From Massilia timonae CCUG 45783 (GTDB taxonomy: Bacteria > Pseudomonadota > Gammaproteobacteria > Burkholderiales > Burkholderiaceae_D): a stretch of DNA of 64,000 nucleotides. The notes under the pieces were generated by a model, which saw only the letters and a list, made by a program, of their open reading frames with translations, was not told the origin of the DNA and did not search any database. Positions 33,091 to 41,270 of this stretch are shown here, piece after piece (the first letter of the stretch is position 1; every line of letters starts with the position of its first letter). The stretch is taken from assembly GCF_000315425.1 (NCBI RefSeq), contig NZ_JH992924.1, positions 674,648 to 738,647 on the forward strand, read 5' to 3'. Position numbers and translations under genes: made by a program.

Positions 33091-35432
33091 AAATCCAACT
33101 CGCCGCCTTGAGCCTGATGGTCGCCGGCGCCTGGGCGCAGGCGGCCGAGCTGTTTCCGCTGTCCGCCGTGCGCCTGGGCCCTGGTCCCTTCCTCGACGCC
33201 CAGACCACCAACCTGAACTACCTGATGGCGATGGAGCCCGACCGCCTGCTGGCGCCGTTCCTGCGCGAGGCCGGCTTGCAGCCGCGCCAGCCCAGCTACG
33301 GCAACTGGGAGTCGACCGGACTGGATGGCCATATGGGCGGCCATTACCTGTCGGCGCTGGCGCTCATGCATGCGTCGACCGGCGACCAGGAAGCCTTGCG
33401 CCGCCTGAACTATTTCGTGGCCGAGCTCAAACGCGCACAGCAGGCCAACGGCGACGGCTATCTCGGCGGCATTCCCGGCGGACGCCAGGCCTGGCGCGAC
33501 ATCGCGGCCGGCAAGCTGGAAGCCGACAACTTCTCGGTCAACGGCAAGTGGGTGCCCTGGTATAACCTGCACAAGGTGTACGCCGGCTTGCGCGACGCCT
33601 ATCGTTACGCCGGCAACGAGGATGCGAAGGCCATGCTGGTGCAACTGTCCGACTGGGCGCTGGCATTGAGCGCGAAGCTGTCGCCCGAGCAGATGCAGAC
33701 CATGCTGCGCAGCGAGCATGGCGGCATGAACGAGATATTCGTCGACGTGGCCGAGATGACGGGCGAGCGCAAATACCTCGACCTGGCGCTGGCTTTTTCG
33801 CACCAGGCTGTGTTACAGCCGCTGGCGCGAAAGCAGGACCAGCTGACCGGACTGCATGCGAATACCCAGATCCCGAAGGTGATCGGCTTCAAGCGCATCG
33901 CCGACATGACGGGACGGCAGGACATGGGAGAAGCTGCGCGCTTCTTCTGGCAGACCGTGGTCGACAAGCGCACGGTCGCCATCGGCGGCAACAGCGTCAA
34001 GGAGCATTTCCACAGCACCGACGATTTCGATCCCATGGTGCACGAGGTCGAGGGGCCGGAGACCTGCAACACCTATAACATGCTGAAGCTGACCGGGATG
34101 CTGTTCCGGTCGGAGCAAAAGGGTATGTACAGCGACTACTACGAGCGGGCGCTGTACAACCATATCCTGTCGTCGCAGCGGCCGGAAGGCGGCTTCGTCT
34201 ACTTCACGCCGATGCGGCCGAACCACTACCGCGTGTATTCGCAGGTGGACAAGGGCATGTGGTGCTGCGTCGGCTCGGGCATCGAAAGCCACGCCAAATA
34301 CGGTGAATTCATCTACGCCCGCGACAAGGACACGCTGTTCGTGAACCTGTTCGTCGCCTCGACCCTGGACTGGAAAGACAAGGGCGTCAGGGTCACTCAG
34401 GCGACGACGTTCCCTGATGCCGACACCACGCGCCTGACGGTCGATGGCGAGGGCCGGTTCACGATGAAGATCCGCTACCCGGCGTGGGTAGCGCCGGGCC
34501 GGATGGCGGTGCGGGTCAACGGCGCAGAGGTGAAGATCGACGCCCGGCCAGGCGGCTATGCGACGATAGCGCGCGCCTGGCGCAAGGGCGACCGGGTCGA
34601 CGTGCGGCTGCCGATGACGACGCATCTCGAGCAAATGCCGGGCAGGTCGAATTACTACGCCGTGCTGCACGGGCCGGTCGTGCTGGCGGCGCGCACGCGC
34701 ATGGTCGGCGACGACAAGCTGAATTACCTGGCCGATGACTCGCGCATGGGGCATATCGCCTCGGGGCCGACCTGTCCTTTGGCGTCGGCGCCGATGTTCG
34801 TCAGCGATTCGACCGATTTCATTGCGCGCTTCATACCGGTAGCCGGCAAGCCGCTGACGTTCACGGCGCCGGGGTTGGTGCATGGCGCGGATGGGCCGCG
34901 CACCGAGTTCATTCCTTTCTTCCGCCTGCACGAATCGCGCTACACGATGTACTGGCAGCATGCCACGCCGGATGACCTGGAGGCGCAGCAGGCCGCGAAC
35001 GCGGAGCGCGAGGCGGACCGAATCGCGCTCTATGCGAGGACCATCGACCAGGTGGCGCCGGGCGAGCAGCAGCCGGAGTCGGATCACTTCTTCAAGGGCG
35101 AGGGCATCGATGCCGGGATCAATCATGGGCGGCGCTGGCGCCATGCGACAGCGTGGTTCAGCTATGAGCTGAACGATCCGAAGAAGGAAGCCAGGGTGCT
35201 GCGCCTGGCCTTCGCGAAGGCGGACGCGGGGCGGCGGTTCGACATCCTCGTCAACGGGCAGGCGCTGGCGAACGTGACGTTGACGGCCGATGCGCAGGAA
35301 TACATCTATACGGTCGATTACCCAATCCCTGATGCGGTACGCATGAAGACGAACGGAAAGCTCAGCGTGCGGTTCGTGGCCAAGCCCGGATCGATTGCCG
35401 GCGGCTTGTACGGGCTTAGGCTGTTGCGATAG
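33087..35432 (+). CDS. GH127-family beta-L-arabinofuranosidase (DUF1680), exported
   Basis: 781 residues, signal peptide MKIQLAALSLMVAGAWAQA. An (alpha/alpha)6 barrel carries Glu325 and Cys327 (GPETCNTYN) and Cys393-Cys394 (MWCCVGSG), the Glu-Cys3 zinc site of GH127, in which the first Cys of the pair is the nucleophile. Glu306 (VKEHFH) is the likely acid/base. Beta-sandwich domains follow; the extra C-terminal domain (about 670-781) makes it longer than the Bifidobacterium enzyme (658). It should release beta-L-arabinofuranose, as in plant hydroxyproline glycans or rhamnogalacturonan side chains. ATG 33087 overlaps the previous stop (ATGA). Confidence 0.92.
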   Translation: MKIQLAALSLMVAGAWAQAAELFPLSAVRLGPGPFLDAQTTNLNYLMAMEPDRLLAPFLREAGLQPRQPSYGNWESTGLDGHMGGHYLSALALMHASTGDQEALRRLNYFVAELKRAQQANGDGYLGGIPGGRQAWRDIAAGKLEADNFSVNGKWVPWYNLHKVYAGLRDAYRYAGNEDAKAMLVQLSDWALALSAKLSPEQMQTMLRSEHGGMNEIFVDVAEMTGERKYLDLALAFSHQAVLQPLARKQDQLTGLHANTQIPKVIGFKRIADMTGRQDMGEAARFFWQTVVDKRTVAIGGNSVKEHFHSTDDFDPMVHEVEGPETCNTYNMLKLTGMLFRSEQKGMYSDYYERALYNHILSSQRPEGGFVYFTPMRPNHYRVYSQVDKGMWCCVGSGIESHAKYGEFIYARDKDTLFVNLFVASTLDWKDKGVRVTQATTFPDADTTRLTVDGEGRFTMKIRYPAWVAPGRMAVRVNGAEVKIDARPGGYATIARAWRKGDRVDVRLPMTTHLEQMPGRSNYYAVLHGPVVLAARTRMVGDDKLNYLADDSRMGHIASGPTCPLASAPMFVSDSTDFIARFIPVAGKPLTFTAPGLVHGADGPRTEFIPFFRLHESRYTMYWQHATPDDLEAQQAANAEREADRIALYARTIDQVAPGEQQPESDHFFKGEGIDAGINHGRRWRHATAWFSYELNDPKKEARVLRLAFAKADAGRRFDILVNGQALANVTLTADAQEYIYTVDYPIPDAVRMKTNGKLSVRFVAKPGSIAGGLYGLRLLR

Positions 35433-35437
35433 TTGTT

Positions 35438-35504
35438 GATGCCGAAAACCGTATCACAATTATCAAAAAAGTGATTGGAACAGTATCTCAGTTTGGCCTA
35501 GGAT
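35438..35504 (+). promoter_or_regulatory. Arabinose regulon promoter C
   Basis: Dyad GATGC-N8-GTATC (35438-35455; one mismatch in the left arm), 16 bp, TGA, -35 TTGGAA (35475-35480), 18 bp, -10 TAGGAT (35499-35504). Spacing equals promoters A and B. It starts 6 bp after the GH127 stop and drives the ABC importer genes and probably the regulator gene. Confidence 0.73.
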
Positions 35505-35533
35505 TGCAGAACAACAATACCGGAGACAAAGTG

Positions 35534-36508
35534 ATGAGCCTCACCCGCAGGAATTTCCTGGGCGTCGCAGTTGCCGCGCCTGTGGCCGCAACCGTTGTGC
35601 CGCTCAACGCGGCCTTCGCCGCCAAGCCCCTCACCATCGGCTTCTCGCAAGTCGGCGCCGAAAGCGAATGGCGCACCGCCAACACCGCCTCCATCAAGGA
35701 CGCCGCCAAAAAGGCCGGCATCAACCTCAAGTTTGCCGACGCCCAGCAACGCCAGGAAAACCAGGTGAAAGCGATCCGCTCCTTCATCGCCCAGCGCGTC
35801 GACGTCATCGCCTTCTCTCCGGTCGTGGAATCCGGCTGGGACACCGTGCTGCGCGAAGCCAAGCGCGCCAACATCCCCGTCATCCTGACCGACCGCGGCG
35901 TCAAGGTCAGCGACGAGTCGCTGTACGTCACCTTCCTCGGTTCCGACTTCGTGGAAGAGGGCCGCCGCGCCGCGCGCTGGCTGGTGGAACACGCGAAGAA
36001 GAACCCGAATCGCGCCTATAACATCGTCGAGCTGCAGGGCACTGTCGGCTCGGCCCCGGCCATCGACCGCAAGGCCGGCTTCGCGGAAGTCATGAAGCTT
36101 GAACCGCGACTGAAGATCATCCGTTCCCAGACCGGCGACTTCACCCGCGCCAAGGGCAAGGAGGTGATGGAAGCCTTCCTCAAGTCCGAGGGCAAGAACA
36201 TCACCGTACTGTATGCGCACAACGACGACATGGCGATCGGCGCCATCCAGGCGATCGAGGAAGCGGGCTTCAAGCCGGGCAAGGACATCCTGGTCGTATC
36301 GATCGACGGCGTGCGCGGCGCGTTCGAGGCGATGTTGCAGGGTAAGCTGAACGTGACCGTCGAATGCAATCCGCTGCTCGGCCCGCAGCTGATGGAAGCG
36401 GCCAAGGCGGTCAAGGCCGGCAAGCCGGTGCCGAAGCGCATCGTGGTGCAAGAAGGTGTCTTCCCGGCCGAAGTCGCAGCCAAGGAATTCCCGAACCGCA
36501 AATATTGA
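35534..36508 (+). CDS. ytfQ: Furanose-binding periplasmic protein, YtfQ-like, Tat-type signal
   Basis: 324 residues, Peripla_BP_4 family. The leader MSLTRRNFLGVAVAAPVAATVVPLNA contains TRRNFLG, a good twin-arginine motif, so it may be exported folded. The core starts KPLTIGFSQVGAESEWRTAN, as in E. coli YtfQ (galactofuranose binding). In this locus L-arabinofuranose is the likely ligand. ATG 35534 follows GGAGACAAAG. It is the first gene of a four-gene ABC importer operon. Confidence 0.9.
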   Translation: MSLTRRNFLGVAVAAPVAATVVPLNAAFAAKPLTIGFSQVGAESEWRTANTASIKDAAKKAGINLKFADAQQRQENQVKAIRSFIAQRVDVIAFSPVVESGWDTVLREAKRANIPVILTDRGVKVSDESLYVTFLGSDFVEEGRRAARWLVEHAKKNPNRAYNIVELQGTVGSAPAIDRKAGFAEVMKLEPRLKIIRSQTGDFTRAKGKEVMEAFLKSEGKNITVLYAHNDDMAIGAIQAIEEAGFKPGKDILVVSIDGVRGAFEAMLQGKLNVTVECNPLLGPQLMEAAKAVKAGKPVPKRIVVQEGVFPAEVAAKEFPNRKY

Positions 36509-36515
36509 GGCGGCC

Positions 36516-38039
36516 ATGCTCGCCTCGACCACGGCGCTGCCGGTGCTCGACGTCACCGGCATCCATAAGCTTTTTCCCGGCGTGAAAGCGCTGTCGGATG
36601 CCGGCCTGCGCCTGTATCCGGGCGAAGTCCATACCCTGATGGGCCAGAACGGGGCCGGCAAATCCACCCTGATCAAGGTGCTGACGGGCGTCTACCAGCC
36701 GGAGCGCGGCAGCATCGTGCTCGATGGCGAGCGCATCGAGCCGCGCTCGACCCAGCACGCCCAGGAACTCGGCATCAGCACGGTGTACCAGGAAGTGAAC
36801 CTGTGCCCGAACCTGTCGGTCGCCGAGAACATCTTCATCGGCCGCTATCCGCGCCGCTTCGGCATGATCGACTGGCGCAGGATGCGTCGCGACGCCGCCG
36901 AACTGCTGGCGCGTTTGCAGGTGAATGTCGACGTCAAGCGGCCACTGGCCAGCTATCCGCTGGCGATCCAGCAGATGGTGGCCATCGCCCGTGCGCTGAA
37001 CATCTCGGCCAAGGTGCTGATCCTCGACGAACCCACGTCCAGTCTCGACGAGGCCGAGGTGCAGCTGCTGTTCTCGGTCTTGAAAACCCTGCGCGAGCAG
37101 GGCATGGCGATCCTGTTCGTCACCCACTTCCTCGAGCAGACCTATGCGATCTCGGACCGCATCACGGTGATGCGCAATGGCGAGCGCGAAGGCGAATACC
37201 TGTGCAGCGAGCTGTCGCGCCTGGCGCTGGTGAACAAGATGATCGGCGTGGCTGCCGACACCCGGGAGCAGCCGCAGACCTGCATGGAAGAGGGCCACCA
37301 GGCCGGCCCGACCCTGCTGCGCACAAAAGAACTCGCACGCCGCGGCGTGCTGGCGCCGCTCGACCTGACCATCAAGCAGGGCGAACTGCTGGGCCTTGCC
37401 GGCCTGCTGGGTTCCGGCCGCACCGAGACCGCGCGCCTGCTGTTCGGCGCCGACAAGGCGGACGATGGCGCGATCGAGATCGGCGGCCGTTCGACCACCT
37501 TCGCCACCCCACGCGATGCGATCCGCGAGGGCATCGGCTTCTGCTCCGAAGACCGCAAGCACGAGGGCGCGATCCTCGACTTGTCGGTGCGCGAAAACCT
37601 GATCCTGGCCCTGCAGGCGCGCCAGGGATTGCTGCGCGCGATCCCGCTGCGGCGCCAGCAGGCGCTGGCCGATTACTACGTTAAACAATTGGGGATCAAG
37701 ACGGCGAGTATCGAAACGCCGATCGGCACGCTCTCGGGCGGCAACCAGCAAAAAGTGCTGCTGGCGCGCTGGCTGGCCACCGAGCCCAGGCTGATGATCC
37801 TCGACGAACCCACACGCGGCATCGACGTGCGGGCAAAGCAGGAAATCATGGACTATGTCACCACGCTGTGCCGCAAAGGCATGGCCATCCTGTTCATCTC
37901 GTCCGAACTGCCCGAGGTGCTGCGCGTCTCCGACCGGATCGTCGTCATGCGCGACCGCAAGGCCTGCGGCGAGTACCGCCGTGGTGAGCTGGACGACAGC
38001 TCGGTGCTGCACGTGATCGCAGGGGAGGGCTGCCGATGA
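36516..38039 (+). CDS. ytfR: Sugar ABC importer ATPase, YtfR-like
   Basis: 507 residues with two fused ATPase domains, the usual form for CUT2 sugar importers. The first has Walker A GQNGAGKST and Walker B VLILDEPTSSLDE, with a degenerate signature (SYPLAIQQMVAIARA). The second has signature LSGGNQQKVLLARWL and Walker B LMILDEPTRGIDV but a weak Walker A (GLLGSGRTE), normal in this family. ATG 36516 lies 7 bp after the ytfQ stop. It powers the YtfT-YjfF permease. Confidence 0.93.
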   Translation: MLASTTALPVLDVTGIHKLFPGVKALSDAGLRLYPGEVHTLMGQNGAGKSTLIKVLTGVYQPERGSIVLDGERIEPRSTQHAQELGISTVYQEVNLCPNLSVAENIFIGRYPRRFGMIDWRRMRRDAAELLARLQVNVDVKRPLASYPLAIQQMVAIARALNISAKVLILDEPTSSLDEAEVQLLFSVLKTLREQGMAILFVTHFLEQTYAISDRITVMRNGEREGEYLCSELSRLALVNKMIGVAADTREQPQTCMEEGHQAGPTLLRTKELARRGVLAPLDLTIKQGELLGLAGLLGSGRTETARLLFGADKADDGAIEIGGRSTTFATPRDAIREGIGFCSEDRKHEGAILDLSVRENLILALQARQGLLRAIPLRRQQALADYYVKQLGIKTASIETPIGTLSGGNQQKVLLARWLATEPRLMILDEPTRGIDVRAKQEIMDYVTTLCRKGMAILFISSELPEVLRVSDRIVVMRDRKACGEYRRGELDDSSVLHVIAGEGCR

Positions 38040-39130
38040 TCGTCAAGGAACAAGCGCCCGTGGCGGCGGCCACCCCGGCCACGAAGCCGAACGCACCCGT
38101 ACCCGCCTCGTTGCTCGCGCGCGCAACAGGACATCACCTGTTCCGCCCCCTGGCCGCGCTGGCCGCGCTGCTGCTGATCGACTTCCTGCTGATCCCTGGC
38201 TTCTTCCGCCTGGAGATCAAGGACGGCCACCTGTACGGCTCCCTGGTCGACATCGTCAACCGCGCCGCGCCGCTGATGCTGGCGGCGATCGGCATGACCT
38301 TGGTGATCGCCACGCGCGGCATCGACATCTCGGTCGGCGCCGTGGTGGCCTTGTCCGGCACCGTGGCGTCGATGCTGGTTGGCGGGACGATGGTGATCCA
38401 GGACGGCGTGCCGGTCTATGTGGCCGAGACGCCGATGCTGCTGGCGATGGCCGCCGCCTTCGGCGTCGCGCTGCTATGCGGCCTGTGGAATGGTCTGCTC
38501 GTCGCCGGCCTGGGCCTGCAGCCCATCGTCGCCACCCTGATCCTGATGGTGGCGGGACGCGGCCTGGCCCAGTTGCTGACCGACGGCCAGATCGTCACCG
38601 TCTATTATCAGCCGTTCTTCTTCCTGGGCAGCGGCTACCTGTTCGGGTTGCCGTTCGCGCTGTTCGTGGTGGCGGCGGTAGCCGGCGTCACCGCGCTGCT
38701 GCTGCGCCACACCGCGCTCGGGCTGTTCATCCAGGCTGTTGGGGTTAATCCTGTTGCGGCGCGCCTGGCCGGCATCCGCACCGCGGCCCTGATCGTGTTC
38801 GTCTACGTGTTCGCCGCCGCCTGCGCCGGCATGGCGGGCTTGATGATCAGTTCCAACGTCAAGAGCGCCGACGCCAACAACGCCGGCCTGATGCTCGAAC
38901 TCGACGCCATCCTGGCCGTGACCCTGGGCGGCACCTCGCTCGCCGGCGGCAAGTTCAGCCTGGCCGGCTCCATCGTCGGTGCGCTGATCATCCAGACGCT
39001 CACCTACACCATCTATTCGCTGGGCGTGCCGCCCGAGGTCAATATGGTCGTCAAGTCGGTCGTCGTGTTCCTGGTCTGTATGTCGCAGTCGGACCAGTTC
39101 AAGCGCCTGTGGAAGCGGAGGGCGGCATGA
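38036..39130 (+). CDS. ytfT: Sugar ABC importer permease, YtfT-like
   Basis: 364 residues, BPD_transp_2 family with about 8-10 membrane helices. A soluble N-terminal tail of about 40 residues precedes the first helix. Conserved segments are AIGMTLVIATRGIDISVGAVVALSG, with the GIDISVG motif of CUT2 permeases, and ILAVTLGGTSLAGG, the ATPase-contacting region. ATG 38036 overlaps the ytfR stop by 4 bp. It forms the membrane channel with the next gene product. Confidence 0.92.
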   Translation: MIVKEQAPVAAATPATKPNAPVPASLLARATGHHLFRPLAALAALLLIDFLLIPGFFRLEIKDGHLYGSLVDIVNRAAPLMLAAIGMTLVIATRGIDISVGAVVALSGTVASMLVGGTMVIQDGVPVYVAETPMLLAMAAAFGVALLCGLWNGLLVAGLGLQPIVATLILMVAGRGLAQLLTDGQIVTVYYQPFFFLGSGYLFGLPFALFVVAAVAGVTALLLRHTALGLFIQAVGVNPVAARLAGIRTAALIVFVYVFAAACAGMAGLMISSNVKSADANNAGLMLELDAILAVTLGGTSLAGGKFSLAGSIVGALIIQTLTYTIYSLGVPPEVNMVVKSVVVFLVCMSQSDQFKRLWKRRAA

Positions 39131-40107
39131 ACGCGGTCGTCGAGCACGCACGCAAGCTGTCAAGCGCGCCGTCCTTCACCTCGCTGGTCACGGTGGTGTT
39201 GCTGGCCGCGATGCTGCTGATCGGCGGCGCCCTGTATGAAGGATTCCTGTCGCTGCAGGTGATGCTCAACCTCCTGATCGACAACGCCTTCCTCCTGGTG
39301 ATTGCGATCGGCATGGGCTTCGTGATCCTCTCGGGCGGGATCGACCTGTCGGTCGGCGCCGTGCTGGCGCTGTCGACCATGATCGCGGCCTGGCTGCTGC
39401 AGGTGGCGCATTGGCCGCCGCTGGCGGTAATCGCCACCGTGCTGGCGCTGGGCTTCCTGTTCGGCGGCGGCATGGGGGCCGTCATTCATTACTTCCGCCT
39501 GCAGCCCTTCATCGTCACCCTGGCCGGCATGTTCCTGGCGCGCGGCCTGTGCTACCTGATCAGCATCGAGTCGATCACGATCGAGGATCCGCTGTTCGTG
39601 GCGATGTCGCAGACGCAAATCCCGTTCTTCGGCGGCTTTCTCTCGCCCGGCGCCCTGATCGCGCTCGCCATGCTGGCCTGCGCGGTCTGGCTGGCCCACT
39701 ACAGCGCTTTCGGGCGCGCCGTGTACGCAGTCGGCGGCAACGAGCAGTCGGCGGCGATGATGGGCCTGGCGGTCGCCCGCACCAAGATCCTGGTGTATGC
39801 CTTCAGCGGTTTCTGCGCCTCGCTGGCGGGCCTGCTGTTCGCGTTCTACATGCTGTCCGGCTACGGCTTGCATGCGCAGGGCACGGAGCTCGATGCGATC
39901 GCCGCGGTCGTCATCGGCGGCACCCTGCTCACCGGCGGCTACGGCTACATCCTCGGCGCGCTGTCCGGCGTGCTGGTGCTGGGCACGATCCAGACCCTGA
40001 TCGCCTTCGACGGCACGCTCAGCTCGTGGTGGACCAGGATCGTGATCGGCGGCCTGCTGTTCGTGTTCTGCGTGGTGCAACGCGTGATGGCGTTCAAATC
40101 GACATGA
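39127..40107 (+). CDS. yjfF: Sugar ABC importer permease, YjfF-like
   Basis: 326 residues, BPD_transp_2 family. GMGFVILSGGIDLSVGAVLALS and LDAIAAVVIGGTLLTGG match YjfF, the second permease of the galactofuranose-type importer. ATG 39127 overlaps the ytfT stop by 4 bp. Two different permeases, a double ATPase and a binding protein complete the importer. Confidence 0.92.
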   Translation: MNAVVEHARKLSSAPSFTSLVTVVLLAAMLLIGGALYEGFLSLQVMLNLLIDNAFLLVIAIGMGFVILSGGIDLSVGAVLALSTMIAAWLLQVAHWPPLAVIATVLALGFLFGGGMGAVIHYFRLQPFIVTLAGMFLARGLCYLISIESITIEDPLFVAMSQTQIPFFGGFLSPGALIALAMLACAVWLAHYSAFGRAVYAVGGNEQSAAMMGLAVARTKILVYAFSGFCASLAGLLFAFYMLSGYGLHAQGTELDAIAAVVIGGTLLTGGYGYILGALSGVLVLGTIQTLIAFDGTLSSWWTRIVIGGLLFVFCVVQRVMAFKST

Positions 40108-40147
40108 CTCGCCGCCGGGCCGCCGTCCACGCTGATATGATTTCCTG

Positions 40148-41089
40148 ATGGATACGACAAACCCGAACTGGTTCCTGAAGGCGCGCCTCAAGACGCGCCA
40201 GCTGCTGCTGCTGATCGCGCTGGACGACTACCGCAACATCCACCGCGCGGCCGAGGAGCTGCACATGACGCAGCCGGCGGCGTCCAAGCAGGTCAAGGAC
40301 CTGGAAGAGATGCTCGACGTGCGCCTGTTCGAGCGCCTGCCGCGCGGGATGGAGCCGACCATCTACGGCGAGACCATGATCCGCCACGCGCGCATGGCGC
40401 TCACCAGCCTGGCGCTGGCGCACGACGACATCGTCGCGCTCAAGGCCGGGCTGGCGGGGCAGGTGGAGGTGGGCGTCATCATGGCGCCGGCGATGGCGCT
40501 GCTGCCGCGCGCGATCGCGCGCATCAAGGAGCAGGCGCCGCTGCTGCGCATCGGCGTGCAGCTCGAATCCAGTAACGTATTGCTCGACAAGCTCAAGCAC
40601 GGCGCCCTCGACTTCATGATCGGCCGCATCCTGGACAAAGAGGATTCGACGGGCCTGATCTACGAAGAGCTGAGCGAGGAGCCGGCCTGCGCCGTCGTCC
40701 GCCCCGGCCATCCGCTGCTGGAGCGGCGCGGCCTGACGCTCGAGGACATCGCCGCCCGGCCGTGGATCCTGCCGTCGCCCGGCAGCATCCTGCGCCACCG
40801 CTTCGACATGATGTTCCGGCGCGTTGGGTTGCCGCCACCCGGCAACGTGGTCGATACCACCGCGATCCTGGTAGTGACGGCGCTGCTGCAGCAGACCGAC
40901 GCCCTGCACGTGATGCCGCAGGAGGTGGCGCAGTACTATGCCTCGCTGAACGTGATGCGCATCCTGCCGATCGAGCTGCCATGCAAGATGGATGCCTTCG
41001 GCATCATCCGCCAGCAAGACCACCTGCTGTCGCCGGGCGCCGACCTGCTCTTGACGGCTGTGCGGGCCGCGGCCGCCGAGATCTATTGA
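40148..41089 (+). CDS. LysR-family regulator, GbpR type, probable regulator of the arabinose regulon
   Basis: 313 residues. N-terminal winged helix (about 15-75: LIALDDYRNIHRAAEELHMTQPAASKQVKDLEEML) and a C-terminal LysR_substrate domain of the GbpR type, a group that senses sugars or sugar acids next to sugar-importer genes. It follows yjfF by 40 bp on the same strand, so it may be expressed from promoter C and so reinforce itself. The three dyads at 17585, 24740 and 35438 stand at LysR activation distance. The inducer is unknown; L-arabinose or a pathway intermediate is plausible. Confidence 0.88.
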   Translation: MDTTNPNWFLKARLKTRQLLLLIALDDYRNIHRAAEELHMTQPAASKQVKDLEEMLDVRLFERLPRGMEPTIYGETMIRHARMALTSLALAHDDIVALKAGLAGQVEVGVIMAPAMALLPRAIARIKEQAPLLRIGVQLESSNVLLDKLKHGALDFMIGRILDKEDSTGLIYEELSEEPACAVVRPGHPLLERRGLTLEDIAARPWILPSPGSILRHRFDMMFRRVGLPPPGNVVDTTAILVVTALLQQTDALHVMPQEVAQYYASLNVMRILPIELPCKMDAFGIIRQQDHLLSPGADLLLTAVRAAAAEIY

Positions 41090-41131
41090 TTGTGCCATAG
41101 ATACAACCACCAAAAGTCACGGATGTGTAAC

Positions 41132-41187
41132 GGGCGCAGCCCATTCTGTTTGCTCGTTATAATCGCCGACAATAAGAAAATGTTGGC
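41132..41187 (+). promoter_or_regulatory. Gap between lysR and hybrid kinase: possible terminator and -10 element
   Basis: GGGC-GCA-GCCC followed by ATTCTGTTT is a weak terminator candidate for lysR. A perfect -10 TATAAT (41158-41163) follows but has no good -35 at 17 bp. A stem CGCCgACA/TGTtGGCG (41164-41187) lies in the predicted leader. The elements are suggestive only. Confidence 0.35.
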
Positions 41188-41270
41188 GGCGGGGCAATAA
41201 GAACGTGAGGGGAAACGTTCCAGTGTATTAAGCCCAGCCAGCTTCGCGAGAACCATACTGGGCAATCCTG

